Positions 54,943-62,763 of a stretch of 64,000 bases of DNA are shown here, in pieces. Under the pieces are notes generated by a model. The model did no database searches. It was given only the letters and a program-made list of their open reading frames with translations, and had not been told where the DNA came from. The DNA is from Corynebacterium stercoris (GTDB lineage Bacteria > Actinomycetota > Actinomycetes > Mycobacteriales > Mycobacteriaceae): the NCBI RefSeq assembly GCF_024160105.1, contig NZ_JAMFTQ010000003.1, forward strand, positions 185,836 to 249,835. The letters are read 5' to 3'. Numbering within the stretch: the stretch's first letter is position 1; every line of letters starts with the position of its first letter. The translations under genes and the position numbers were made by a program.

Positions 54943-55518
54943 GTGAAACGAGCAGCGATCGCAGCCGCCGCCCTTGCCCTCGCCCTCACGGGGTGTTCGG
55001 CCGCCGACCCGGAACCCACCGCCGACGGGACGGAGCCCCAGGATACATTCCTGACTACCCATGGCCTGGCCGCCATGGACGCGGTGGAGATCATTGATCA
55101 CCTCGACCGGCAGAAGGTCACTGAACGTCCCACGGATCTGATCGCCTCAGTGCGTGCCAATGAACTGCTGCTCTCGAGCGATGACCAGGAAGTCGTGGTC
55201 GATCTTCCCGACAATCAGACGTATGTCTCGATCGCACCCTATCTCACCTCCACCCACGACTGCTTCTACCACAGCCTCACGACCTGCCTGGGGGAACTCG
55301 GCAATGAGGATATCCAGGTCACGATCACCGATGAGGCAACCGGTGAGGTGCTGGTGGACGAGGCGACAACCACCTTCGACAACGGGTTTATTGGCTTCTG
55401 GCTTCCCGATGATGTCACCGGCCTGATTGAGGTCAGCTACCAGGGGCGTACCGGCACCACGGAGTTTTCCACCACCGACGACGGTGCCACCTGTGTCACA
55501 GACCTGCGCCTGACGTGA
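54943..55518 (+). CDS. CopRS-linked secreted lipoprotein
   Basis: This 191-residue protein has a signal peptide with lipobox LTGC, then a CueP-like region: GLAAMDAVEIIDHLDRQKVTERPTDLIASVRANELLL. Cysteines follow (HDCFYHSLTTCLGEL and TTDDGATCVTDLRLT). CueP-type proteins handle periplasmic copper; I judge this relation from pattern only. It sits just before copO, as the secreted-protein gene does in the C. glutamicum cop locus. GTG start with AAGGAG upstream. Confidence 0.8.
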   Translation: MKRAAIAAAALALALTGCSAADPEPTADGTEPQDTFLTTHGLAAMDAVEIIDHLDRQKVTERPTDLIASVRANELLLSSDDQEVVVDLPDNQTYVSIAPYLTSTHDCFYHSLTTCLGELGNEDIQVTITDEATGEVLVDEATTTFDNGFIGFWLPDDVTGLIEVSYQGRTGTTEFSTTDDGATCVTDLRLT

Positions 55519-55588
55519 TGGCTCAGCAGGGTCCTCACCTGCGCCTGTCTCCCGTGTCACTGAAATCTTGCACCAAGGACGGTTAAAC

Positions 55589-57070
55589 ATGACGAACGCT
55601 TTTTCCCGACGACAGTTTCTGCTCGGCGGGCTCGTCCTCGCCGGCACCGGGGCCGTGGCCGCCTGCACCAGCGACCCCGGACCCGCTGCCTCGGCACCAG
55701 GTCCCTCCCTTCGCCCCACTCCCACCCCCACTGCGCTCGGTGAGCCGACGGTGCGCCGGACACTGACCGCCCGGCCCCTCTCCCTGGATATCGGCGGCAT
55801 CGAAGCCAAGACGTGGGGATACGTCTCTGACACCGGGGATGCAGCCATTGAGGCCACCGCCGGCGACGTCCTCCAGGTCGATATCACCAATGAACTGCCT
55901 GAGAGCACCTCCATCCACTGGCATGGCATCGCACTCCACAACGCAGCCGACGGTGTGCCCGGCATGACCCAGGACCCCATTGAACCTGGCGAGTCTTTCT
56001 CCTATGTTTTTGAAGTCCCCCACGGTGGCACCTACTTCTACCATTCCCACACCGGCCTGCAGCTCGATCGCGGCCTCCACGCCCCACTGATCATCCGTGA
56101 CCCGCAAGACGCTGAGGACCAGGACGTCGAGTGGACCATCGTGCTCGACGACTGGGTCGATGGCATTCAGGGCACTCCCGACGATGAGCTCGACAAGCTC
56201 ACCGGAATGGGTTCGGGCGAGCTTAACGGGAGGATGGGAATGGGAGGTCACGGCCAGATGATGCACGGCACCCCGGACCGGGCACTGGGCGGGGATGTCG
56301 GCGATGTGATGTATCCGCACTACCTCATCAACGGACGTATCCCCCGTGCTCACCGGACCTTCGAGGCTCGCCCGGGCGACAAGGCCCGCCTGCGGTTTAT
56401 CAACTCCGGCGGTGACACCATCTTTAAGGTGGCCCTCGGTGGTCACCGCATGACCGTCACCCACACCGACGGCTTCCCTGTCCAGCCCTGGGAGACCGAA
56501 TCGATCTACCTGTCGATGGGCGAGCGTGTCGACGTCGAGGTCATCCTCGGCGACGGCATCTTCCCGCTCACGGCTTTGGCGGTGGGTAAGGACGACCGCG
56601 CCTTCGCCGTCATCCGCACCGCCGGTGGCCAGGCCCCCCGCCCCGATGTCGACTTCCCCGAGTTGTCGTCCACCGGACTGCTTCTGTCCTCCCTGAAGCC
56701 AGCAGACCGTGCACTCCTGCCCGAGGGCACACCAGACCGAGAAGTCATCATCGACCTGGGCGGGCAGATGATGCCGTATGAATGGATCATTCTCACCGAC
56801 GGCCAATCCTCCTCCGCGACCGTGCAGGAGGGCCAGCGCCTGCGGATGGTTATGCGCAACAGGACCATGATGCCCCATCCCATGCACATCCACGGCCACA
56901 CGTGGGCGCTGCCCAGCAGCGGCGGGCTACGCAAGGACACCGTCCTTCTCCGCCACGGTGAAACCATGATCGCCGACCTGATCGCTGACAACCCCGGTGA
57001 GTGGGCATTTCACTGCCATAACGCCTATCACATGGAAGCCGGGATGCTCAGCTCGCTTCGCTACGAGTAA
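55589..57070 (+). CDS. copO: Multicopper oxidase CopO (Tat-exported)
   Basis: This 493-residue multicopper oxidase has a twin-arginine signal (FSRRQFLLGGLVLAGTGAVAACTS), suggesting export folded with copper and possible lipid anchoring at the Cys. Copper-ligand motifs are intact: H110-W-H112 (HWHGIALH), HSHTG, HPMHIHGHTW and H475-C-H477 (HCHNAYHMEAGM). A Met/His-rich loop (MGMGGHGQMMHG) near residue 215 may bind Cu(I). It detoxifies Cu(I) by oxidation. Start chosen at ATG 55589. Confidence 0.93.
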   Translation: MTNAFSRRQFLLGGLVLAGTGAVAACTSDPGPAASAPGPSLRPTPTPTALGEPTVRRTLTARPLSLDIGGIEAKTWGYVSDTGDAAIEATAGDVLQVDITNELPESTSIHWHGIALHNAADGVPGMTQDPIEPGESFSYVFEVPHGGTYFYHSHTGLQLDRGLHAPLIIRDPQDAEDQDVEWTIVLDDWVDGIQGTPDDELDKLTGMGSGELNGRMGMGGHGQMMHGTPDRALGGDVGDVMYPHYLINGRIPRAHRTFEARPGDKARLRFINSGGDTIFKVALGGHRMTVTHTDGFPVQPWETESIYLSMGERVDVEVILGDGIFPLTALAVGKDDRAFAVIRTAGGQAPRPDVDFPELSSTGLLLSSLKPADRALLPEGTPDREVIIDLGGQMMPYEWIILTDGQSSSATVQEGQRLRMVMRNRTMMPHPMHIHGHTWALPSSGGLRKDTVLLRHGETMIADLIADNPGEWAFHCHNAYHMEAGMLSSLRYE

Positions 57071-57220
57071 CCCCCACAGCAGGGTTGAGTGCCGAGGTGG
57101 GCAGAGTCGCTGCAGACCACCCACCGCGCAGCACGATGACCTTCCTCGGTGTTGTGGTCTTCCGGGACAACCAGAACACCGTCTTCTTCCCCACCACCCC
57201 GGAATATGGAGATCTAGTCC

Positions 57221-57440
57221 ATGCCGAGCACACCCCCGCAGAGCCGCCATCGCGGTTGCCGCGGTGCTCACCGCCGTGACCCTGGTGGCCTGATCTTCAG
57301 GCGACGGCGCCCGAAACGCCGTCGCCGTCGGGGGCACCTTCCAGTTCCACTCACCAGGAGGCCACACCGAGATTATCTACGCAGAGGAGGAACGTGCCCC
57401 GCTGCCGGACTTCTCCGACCCGTCGCTGACGGAGGAGGGT
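57221..57440 (+). pseudogene. TlpA/thioredoxin-like lipoprotein gene, broken
   Basis: Reading frames join into a lipoprotein N terminus: MPSTP, then RAAIAVAAVLTAVTLVA, a TGA at 57291 where the lipobox Cys would stand, and SSGDG...VGGTFQFHSPGGHTEIIYAEEERAPLPDFS. There is also an extra C in the CCCCC run near 57233, and the gene is cut before the redox domain by a transposase fragment. In C. glutamicum a thiol-disulfide protein gene belongs to the cop regulon, so this is probably its relic. Confidence 0.7.
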
Positions 57441-57590
57441 CTACCTGTCACCGGTGATGGACCTGTTCGACCGTTCAATCGTTGCCCACACCGTGGCTAC
57501 ATCGCCGACGACAGCGTTGACCGCCGAATCCTTAGCTCAGGCGATTAAAACGTGTGCGCCTGAACCTGGGTGGATGATGCACACCGATCA
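57441..57590 (+). pseudogene. IS3-family transposase OrfB fragment
   Basis: YLSPVMDLFDRSIVAHTVATSPTTALTAESLAQAIK...GWMMHTDQ matches the integrase core around the second catalytic Asp. Both ends are missing. From about 57590 to 57771 no gene can be read. Confidence 0.75.
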
Positions 57591-57771
57591 ACCTAGCCCC
57601 TTTACGCTCGACTTCCCTGCGTGCTACGGCCGCCTTGATGCGCGCGAACATCCGGCCTCCGTCAGTACGGAGGTCCCCATCACCATTCGCGGTAACAAAG
57701 CTTCAACCCGTGCTCTTCCGCTCTGTCGATCCACTCGATCTGCGCAGGCTGTCGTGTAGACGATCCAAGTC

Positions 57772-57966
57772 CTAGCAAATAATCGCGTCTAGCTCGCCTC
57801 GCTTAAGACTAGCGACCATCGCGTCGTAGTCGGGACGTTCCACGTCTTTCTTAGAGGCCGAGATCGACTGCTCCACATAGGTGTGTACGACCGTCCAGCC
57901 ACACTGCTTTGCAATGGCTTTACAGTCTTCTCGCTGACGCTCGGTGGCAAGACCGTACATGGCAGC
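57772..57966 (-). pseudogene. Serine recombinase (resolvase) N-terminal fragment
   Basis: The frame TTRAAMYGLATERQREDCKAIAKQCGWTVVHTYVEQSISASKKDVERPDYDAMVASLKRGELDAIIC matches the resolvase catalytic domain, but the segment with the catalytic Ser (about 12 residues after MY) is deleted and the rest of the protein is absent. A non-functional relic. Confidence 0.7.
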
Positions 57967-58005
57967 ACGTGTTGTCACACGACTAGCACTTGCTCGCCTT
58001 AGGTT

Positions 58006-58047
58006 ACGTTGAACTTGAACTCGACGGTATGTCGTTGCAAAGTTACT
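58006..58047 (-). repeat. Short dispersed repeat encoding an FKFNV tail, copy 2
   Basis: This equals 40899-40940 at 40 of 42 positions. On the minus strand it reads VTLQRHTVEFKFNVT then stop. It lies between the resolvase relic and the luciferase-like relic. Confidence 0.7.
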
Positions 58048-58083
58048 CCCTCTCGTTAACACCATCAAAAGGAGTGTTATCCA

Positions 58084-58332
58084 ATGAAAGCGTTCGGCTT
58101 CTTAAGCTTCGGGCATTACGCCTTCGGCAGCTAGTGCGGGCCATCTGCGGAAAAGATCGCCAAGACTCGTCTGGAGATCACCCAGGCTGCGGACGAAATC
58201 GGCGTGAACAACGCGTCCTTCCGAATCCACCACTTCGCGCTGCAGGCCTCCACCCCGATGCCGCTGCTGTGTGCTATCGCGGCCACCACCAAAATCATCG
58301 AGGTGGGCACCGGCGGCATCGACATGCGCTAG
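58084..58332 (+). pseudogene. Luciferase-like flavin oxidoreductase, N-terminal fragment
   Basis: A good ribosome site (AAAGGAG) precedes MKAFGFLSFGHYAFGS, a TAG at codon 17 (58132-58134), then CGPSAEKIAKTRLEITQAADEIGVNNASFRIHHFALQASTPMPLLCAIAATTKIIEVGTGGIDMR and a stop. This is the first quarter of an LLM-class monooxygenase gene; the rest is missing. It has been inactivated by the internal stop and truncation. Confidence 0.8.
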
Positions 58333-58375
58333 CGCATATCGGGGTTGTAGCGTTTGAGTCATTGACTCCCGCCGT

Positions 58376-58765
58376 CTACAAGTACCTACACACTTGATCG
58401 GTGCTGCACGTTTCAGGATCCGGGTGCGCGGCGTCCTGGCTAAGGTCCGCGATAGTGTCGCGCAGCACGGAGAGCTGCGCGATCTGCTGCTCGATCTCAG
58501 CGAGGCGCACGTCAAGCAGGTCGCGCACGTGCTCGCAGGGCGCATGGCCGCCGTCGCGGATGTCGAGGATCTGGCGGATCTGGGCGAGGGTGAGGCCCGC
58601 GGCCTGGCCGCGGTGGATGAAGTCGATCCGAGCGACCGTCTCGGGCGCGTAGTCGCGGTATCCGGACGGCGTGCGCTCGGTCGGGGGCAGAAGGCCCTGT
58701 TCCTCGTAGAAGCGAAGGGTCTTCGCGGTAGTGCCCGCCCTCTCGGCGAGTTCTCCGATCCACAT
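58376..58765 (-). CDS. merR: MerR-family mercury-responsive regulator
   Basis: This 129-residue regulator has a winged helix (MWIGELAERAGTTAKTLRFYEEQGLLPPTERTPSGYRDY), a dimerisation helix, and three cysteines: HAPCEHV near 79, and DPETCSTDQVC near 118 and 125. That spacing resembles the Hg(II) triad of MerR (79, 114, 123), with possible alternatives such as Cd/Zn sensors. It is divergent from merA across a 98-bp gap with a clear dyad operator. Confidence 0.85.
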   Translation of the reverse strand: MWIGELAERAGTTAKTLRFYEEQGLLPPTERTPSGYRDYAPETVARIDFIHRGQAAGLTLAQIRQILDIRDGGHAPCEHVRDLLDVRLAEIEQQIAQLSVLRDTIADLSQDAAHPDPETCSTDQVCRYL

Positions 58766-58789
58766 TGCTGTCTCCCTCCGTGGCCGCGC

Positions 58790-58821
58790 TTGACCTTCCC
58801 CTGCACTGGAAGGTCCAGTAT
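58790..58821 (+). promoter_or_regulatory. MerR-type promoter for merA
   Basis: TTGACC (-35, 58790-58795) and CAGTAT (-10, 58816-58821) are 20 bp apart, the over-long spacing used by MerR regulators. The perfect dyad GACCTTCC (58792-58799) and GGAAGGTC (58808-58815) spans the spacer with an 8-bp centre. Metal-bound MerR would untwist this to allow transcription of merA. Confidence 0.8.
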
Positions 58822-58863
58822 GGCTGAGACAGAGCAGAAAGCCAAGAGTTGACAGGAGCAGCG

Positions 58864-60282
58864 ATGCCTACGAAGTACGATCTCGCCATCATCGGATCGG
58901 GAGGCGGCGCGTTCGCCGCTGCGATCCGCGCCAGCACGCTCGGGAAGTCGGTGGTGATGATCGAGCGCGGGACGCTCGGCGGCACCTGCGTGAACACGGG
59001 CTGCGTCCCGTCGAAGGCGCTCATCGCCGCGGCCGGCGCGCGGCACGTCGCGGTCGACGCCGCAACCCGGTTCCCCGGGATCGCGACGACGGCGGATCCC
59101 GTCGACATGCCCGCGCTGATCGCTGGGAAGCAAGCGTTGGTGGAGTCGCTGCGCGGCGAGAAGTACGCCGACGTCGCCGACTCCTACGGCTGGCAGGTCC
59201 TCCGCGGCGACGCCTCGTTCGTGGGCACCCCTGATGCGCCGGTTCTCGATGTTGCCGGATCCGACGGAAGCGTCGAGACCATCGAGGCCCACCACTACCT
59301 GGTCGCGACTGGTTCTCGCCCGTGGGCACCGCCGATCGACGGCCTGGAGGAGACCGGATACCTGACCTCGACCACGGCGATGGAGCTGACGGAGGTCCCC
59401 GAGTCGCTGCTGGTGCTCGGCGGCTACGTCGCCCTGGAGCAGGCGCAGCTGTTCGCCCGCCTCGGCTCGCAGGTCACGCTGCTCGTGCGGTCCCAGCTCG
59501 CCTCGAAGGAGGAGCCGGAGGTGTCGAAGGCGCTCCAGGAGGTGTTCGCCGACGAGGGCATCCGCGTCGTCAGCCGCGCAGTGCCCACCCGGGTCTCCCG
59601 CGGCACGGGAGGCGAGGCCGTCGTGACCGCCGCCTTGTCCGGCGGCTCGCAGGAGTTCCGCGCCGACCAGGTCCTGGTCGCCCTCGGACGCCGTCCCGTC
59701 ACCGATGGCCTGAACCTCGATGCGGTCGGGGTGAATACCGGAGACTCCGGCGAGGTGGTCGTCTCCGACCGGCTGCAGTCCTCGAACCCGCGGGTCTGGG
59801 CCGCGGGCGACGTGACCGGGCACCCCGAGTTCGTCTACGTCGCCGCCCACCACGGCACCCTCGTCGCCGAGAACGCGTTCGCCGACGCCGACCGGTCCGT
59901 CGACTACGCCCGCCTGCCGCGGGTGACGTTCACCGGGCCCGCGATCGGCGCGGTCGGGATGACCGAGAAGGACGTCCTCGCCGCGGGGATCCGCTGCGAC
60001 TGCCGCGTCCTGCCCCTGCACCACGTGCCCCGCGCCTTGGTGAACCGCGACACCCGCGGGTTCATCAAGATCGTCGTGAACGCCGAGACGAACGAGATCC
60101 TCGGCCTGACCGCCGTCGCCAAGGACGCCGGGGAGCTCGCCGCCGCAGGCGTCCACGTGCTCGGCAGGACCGTCGCCGAGGTCGCCAACGCCTGGGCCCC
60201 CTACCTGACCATGGCCGAGGGCATCCGGATCGCCGCGAAGGCCTTCACCACCGACCCGTCGCTGCTGTCGTGCTGCGCATGA
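58864..60282 (+). CDS. merA: Mercury(II) reductase MerA
   Basis: This 472-residue flavoprotein reduces Hg(II) to Hg(0) with NADPH. It has the FAD motif IIGSGGGAFAAAIRA, the redox disulfide GGTCVNTGCVPSK, and the C-terminal vicinal Cys pair (LLSCCA) that receives Hg(II). There is no N-terminal HMA domain. The NADPH Rossmann region reads LLVLGGYVALEQAQLF, which seems one Gly short of the usual GxGxxG/A. No merT/merP mercury uptake gene is nearby. Start at ATG 58864. Confidence 0.93.
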   Translation: MPTKYDLAIIGSGGGAFAAAIRASTLGKSVVMIERGTLGGTCVNTGCVPSKALIAAAGARHVAVDAATRFPGIATTADPVDMPALIAGKQALVESLRGEKYADVADSYGWQVLRGDASFVGTPDAPVLDVAGSDGSVETIEAHHYLVATGSRPWAPPIDGLEETGYLTSTTAMELTEVPESLLVLGGYVALEQAQLFARLGSQVTLLVRSQLASKEEPEVSKALQEVFADEGIRVVSRAVPTRVSRGTGGEAVVTAALSGGSQEFRADQVLVALGRRPVTDGLNLDAVGVNTGDSGEVVVSDRLQSSNPRVWAAGDVTGHPEFVYVAAHHGTLVAENAFADADRSVDYARLPRVTFTGPAIGAVGMTEKDVLAAGIRCDCRVLPLHHVPRALVNRDTRGFIKIVVNAETNEILGLTAVAKDAGELAAAGVHVLGRTVAEVANAWAPYLTMAEGIRIAAKAFTTDPSLLSCCA

Positions 60283-60394
60283 ACGGCAACGCAGGCAATC
60301 GGGGAGATCTCATCCTGAAGCAGACGATGAGCGCCGATCAGGACCGCGACGAACGACGCTGTTCTTGACGTATTGAAACCTCACGGAAATAATG

Positions 60395-60409
60395 GAATAC
60401 ATTGTATTC
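60395..60409. promoter_or_regulatory. relBE operator, right copy
   Basis: The same perfect GAATACATTGTATTC dyad as in the left copy, 20 bp before relB. Confidence 0.7.
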
Positions 60410-60429
60410 ATCGAAAGTGAAGGACACTC

Positions 60430-60642
60430 ATGGCCACGATGACTATCCGCATGGATGATCGAGATGCTGAGCTGGTGCGTAGGTTCGCAAGTTTTGAAGG
60501 AATTACCCTTTCGGACTTCGCCCGGAACGCAATTTTGGAAAAGATCGAGGATGCACACGATCTTCAGGAACTGCGGGACGCGATGGCAGAAGACGATGGG
60601 CAGCGCTTCACCATCCAGGAAATACTCGACGAACTCGGCTAA
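60430..60642 (+). CDS. relB: RelB-type antitoxin, copy 2
   Basis: This 70-residue protein is identical in sequence to the antitoxin at 40392, with the same ribbon-helix-helix and acidic tail. The antitoxins can therefore cross-protect, so loss of either module alone would not release its toxin; loss of both would. Confidence 0.92.
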   Translation: MATMTIRMDDRDAELVRRFASFEGITLSDFARNAILEKIEDAHDLQELRDAMAEDDGQRFTIQEILDELG

Positions 60643-60926
60643 TGGAAGAACTAACTTCCAGATACAGCGTGCGACTAACTTCAAAGGCGCGCAAGCAGCT
60701 GCGCAAGATGGATAGGTTCGATGCTCGCATCCTTGCAGGCTGGATTGAAAAGAATCTGGAAGGATCTACCAACCCACGAGCAATCGGTAAGGCCCTCACA
60801 GGCAACCACTCCGGAGAATGGCGGTACCGAGTGGGTTCCTATCGGATTCTCGCTAATATCTACGACGATCTTGTGATCATCGAGGTGTTCACGATCGGGC
60901 GCCGTGACACGGTCTACGACTCGTGA
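60642..60926 (+). CDS. relE: RelE/ParE-family toxin, copy 2
   Basis: This 94-residue toxin differs from copy 1 at three positions (KQLRKMDRF and VIIEVF against KQLHKMDKF and VIIEAF). The changes leave the predicted active region unaltered. It is coupled to relB by an overlapping stop/start (TAATG). Confidence 0.92.
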   Translation: MEELTSRYSVRLTSKARKQLRKMDRFDARILAGWIEKNLEGSTNPRAIGKALTGNHSGEWRYRVGSYRILANIYDDLVIIEVFTIGRRDTVYDS

Positions 60927-61016
60927 CCCCGTCTACACGTTGAACTCGAACCCGACCGAGTTTCAGGCGAAATCCACCTGCCTTTTCGCACCATCAAGCG
61001 CGGTAAAATCCTCACC

Positions 61017-61608
61017 ATGGAGCGCACGTATAAGTGGGAGCACGTTGACACTCCACTCATCCGGAACGAGGCCGCAGTTCAATTTCTTGGAGGCGGTTTA
61101 ACCGCTTCCGGAGTGCAATACGGCGATGGTTACGAGGCCACGTGGGAGCTGCGCGCCGCGGAGAACTGGATGACCGAACGTGTATCGGTGCACGTTGAAG
61201 GCGACGGTTGGGGGGCGAAGCCTCAAGCTGGTTAGGTCCGAGCAAGGCATGTGGTCGGCGGAAACTAGTGAAGGGGGCACCCAGCCCGAAGATCTGCCCT
61301 CCCCCGGTATCGTCCAGTCAGCCGACCTGAAGGACGCACTTGATTGCGATCTCGGTCTGTGCCCTCTCACCAACACAATGCCTATTCGTCGCTTGGCGCT
61401 GCTTGAGACTCAGGTTCCGAAAACGCAGCTGATCATGGCTTGGATTGATATGCCGTCCCTCCAGGTGATCGCGTCAGACCAGTATTACAGCTCCATCGAT
61501 GCCAAAACTGTCAGATACGCAAGCGGAACACGGGGAGTCGACGTCGAGTTGGAGGTCGACGGTGACGGAGTGGTCATACACTACCCCGATCTCGCACGGC
61601 GGGTCTGA
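61017..61608 (+). pseudogene. Glycolipid-binding-family protein gene, frameshifted at a G6 run
   Basis: The first half (MERTYKWEHVDTPLIRNEAA...RAAENWMTERVSVHVEGDGW) and second half (RSLKLVRSEQGMWSAET...DLGLCPLTNTMPIRRLALLET...HYPDLARRV) together match the PF06475-type glycolipid-binding family. They lie in two frames that switch at a run of six Gs (61210-61215); five would join them into a protein of about 197 residues. The stop is 31 bp before arfB copy 2, so the pair was probably an operon. Slippage or a sequencing error could also explain the shift. Confidence 0.75.
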
Positions 61609-61639
61609 TCCAGAAGCAACTCTAAGTAAACTGCGCTAT

Positions 61640-62083
61640 ATGAACGATCTGACCATCGCGCCTGGCCCAGGGATCCCCGGCGGTCTGGTCATCGTCGCCG
61701 CCGACCTGACGGAGCGGTTCGCGAAGTCGTCGGGACCAGGCGGCCAAGGCGTCAATACTACGGACAGCAAAGTGCAGCTTTCCGTTGATATCGCTACGTG
61801 CTCATCGCTCTCCGACGCCCAGCGTCGCCGCGTCCTCCACAACCTTGAGCACCGCCTAGACGGCACCGTCCTTACCGTTACCGCATCGACCCAGCGATTG
61901 CAGGTACGCAACCGCGCCGAGGCACGAGGTCGCATGGCCGCTCTGTTGCGCGAGGCGCTCGCTCCGCCTCCTCCCCCGCGACGCAGGACCAAGCCGACGC
62001 GGAGCTCGGTGCGACGCCGTCTCGAAGCGAAGAAGCGGCGCTCTGAACTCAAGTCCTCGCGACGGCGGCCGCAAATTCCCTAG
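61640..62083 (+). CDS. arfB: Alternative ribosome-rescue factor ArfB, copy 2
   Basis: This 147-residue protein has the GGQ loop (SGPGGQGVNTTDSKVQLSVDI) and the basic tail (RRRTKPTRSSVRRRLEAKKRRSELKSSRRRPQ). It aligns along its whole length with copy 1 at 39528, with scattered substitutions, so the duplication is older than the relBE repeat. Both copies keep all key residues. Confidence 0.92.
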   Translation: MNDLTIAPGPGIPGGLVIVAADLTERFAKSSGPGGQGVNTTDSKVQLSVDIATCSSLSDAQRRRVLHNLEHRLDGTVLTVTASTQRLQVRNRAEARGRMAALLREALAPPPPPRRRTKPTRSSVRRRLEAKKRRSELKSSRRRPQIP

Positions 62084-62137
62084 TTCGAACGATCCGCGTG
62101 CATATCCTCACGCTGACGGACCTGGTTCGGGTAACCG

Positions 62138-62446
62138 CTACGCTGAGACAGCTTGGATCGGTTGAATCCGCTCGATTTCCGAGAGGATCTTGTCTTCCGC
62201 CACGTCCAAGTCATATTGAGCCTGTAACCCGAGCCAGAACTGGGGGCTCATTCCGAAGAACTTAGCCAAGCGGAGAGCAGTGTCCGCGGTTACAGCCCGC
62301 TTTCCGTGGACAATCTCGTTGATCCGGCGGGGCGGAACACCGATGGAGACGGCCAGCTTGTGCTGAGTGATTCCCATTCCTTTGAGGAAGTCCTCCATGA
62401 GGATCTCTCCTGGGTGAACCGGAGGAAGCTTGTCAGTGGTAGTCAA
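62138..62446 (-). CDS. higA: HigA-type antitoxin
   Basis: This 102-residue protein has the HigA opening (KLPPVHPGEILMEDFLKGMGITQHKLAVSIGVPPRRINEIVHGKRAVTADTALRLAKFFGMSPQFWLGLQAQYDLDVA), an XRE helix-turn-helix of the VapI/HigA group. I start it at the TTG at 62446, 14 bp inside the toxin gene, because upstream residues are not conserved in the family. Toxin-first order is characteristic of higBA. Confidence 0.88.
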   Translation of the reverse strand: MTTTDKLPPVHPGEILMEDFLKGMGITQHKLAVSIGVPPRRINEIVHGKRAVTADTALRLAKFFGMSPQFWLGLQAQYDLDVAEDKILSEIERIQPIQAVSA

Positions 62447-62714
62447 GGATTTCAACCTCCTCTGGTCCAGCAGCGGTCCACCGAAAACAGATCCGCCACT
62501 GGTCGTTGATGCGAATACTATGTTGACCCCTGCGGTCGCCTTTGAGCGCCTCAAGCCGGTTCCCTGGTGGAATGCGAAGCTCGTCCAAGCTCTGCGCGTA
62601 GCCAAGCTGGCGCAGCTTCCTCAACGCCACCGAGTGGATCCGGGAATCGATCGAGCGCACCCGATCTCGGTTCCAGAGACGCTCTGTGTCTTTGTCGGCG
62701 AACGACTGGATCAC
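62433..62714 (-). CDS. higB: HigB-type toxin (RelE superfamily)
   Basis: This 93-residue RelE-fold toxin has MIQSFADKDTERLWNRDRVRSID, LRKLRQLGYAQSLDELRIPPGNRLEALKGDRRGQHSIRINDQWRICFRW and the end VEILDYH, all standard for HigB/Plasmid maintenance killer proteins. It starts at GTG (62714). It is the second type of toxin-antitoxin module within 2 kb. Confidence 0.9.
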   Translation of the reverse strand: MIQSFADKDTERLWNRDRVRSIDSRIHSVALRKLRQLGYAQSLDELRIPPGNRLEALKGDRRGQHSIRINDQWRICFRWTAAGPEEVEILDYH

Positions 62715-62750
62715 GACTCCACCCTATCCCCCATAACGCGAAGCGTCAAT

Positions 62751-62763
62751 AACGTTATACGTT
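62751..62763. promoter_or_regulatory. higBA operator
   Basis: AACGTTATACGTT is a perfect 5+3+5 dyad, 37-49 bp before the higB start, overlapping the TATAAC that could be the -10 region on the minus strand. HigA would bind here. Confidence 0.6.

Larger units (their letters stand above)
60358..60946 (+). repeat. 589-bp direct repeat, right copy (relBE module)
   Basis: This is the partner of 40320-40908, in the same orientation, 20,038 bp apart. It begins 75 bp after the merA stop and contains the second relBE pair with promoter and operator. Crossing-over between the copies would delete everything from the cmtR operon to merA and leave one relBE. Confidence 0.93.

Noticed and set aside
58102..60156. 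684-codon minus-strand frame opposite merA and merR
   Set aside because: It spans merA antisense, the divergent promoter and the merR gene in the wrong phase; no recognisable domain.
40320..60946. Composite transposon with the relBE repeats as IS elements
   Set aside because: The repeats carry no transposase and no terminal inverted repeats, so only homologous or unknown recombination can be proposed.
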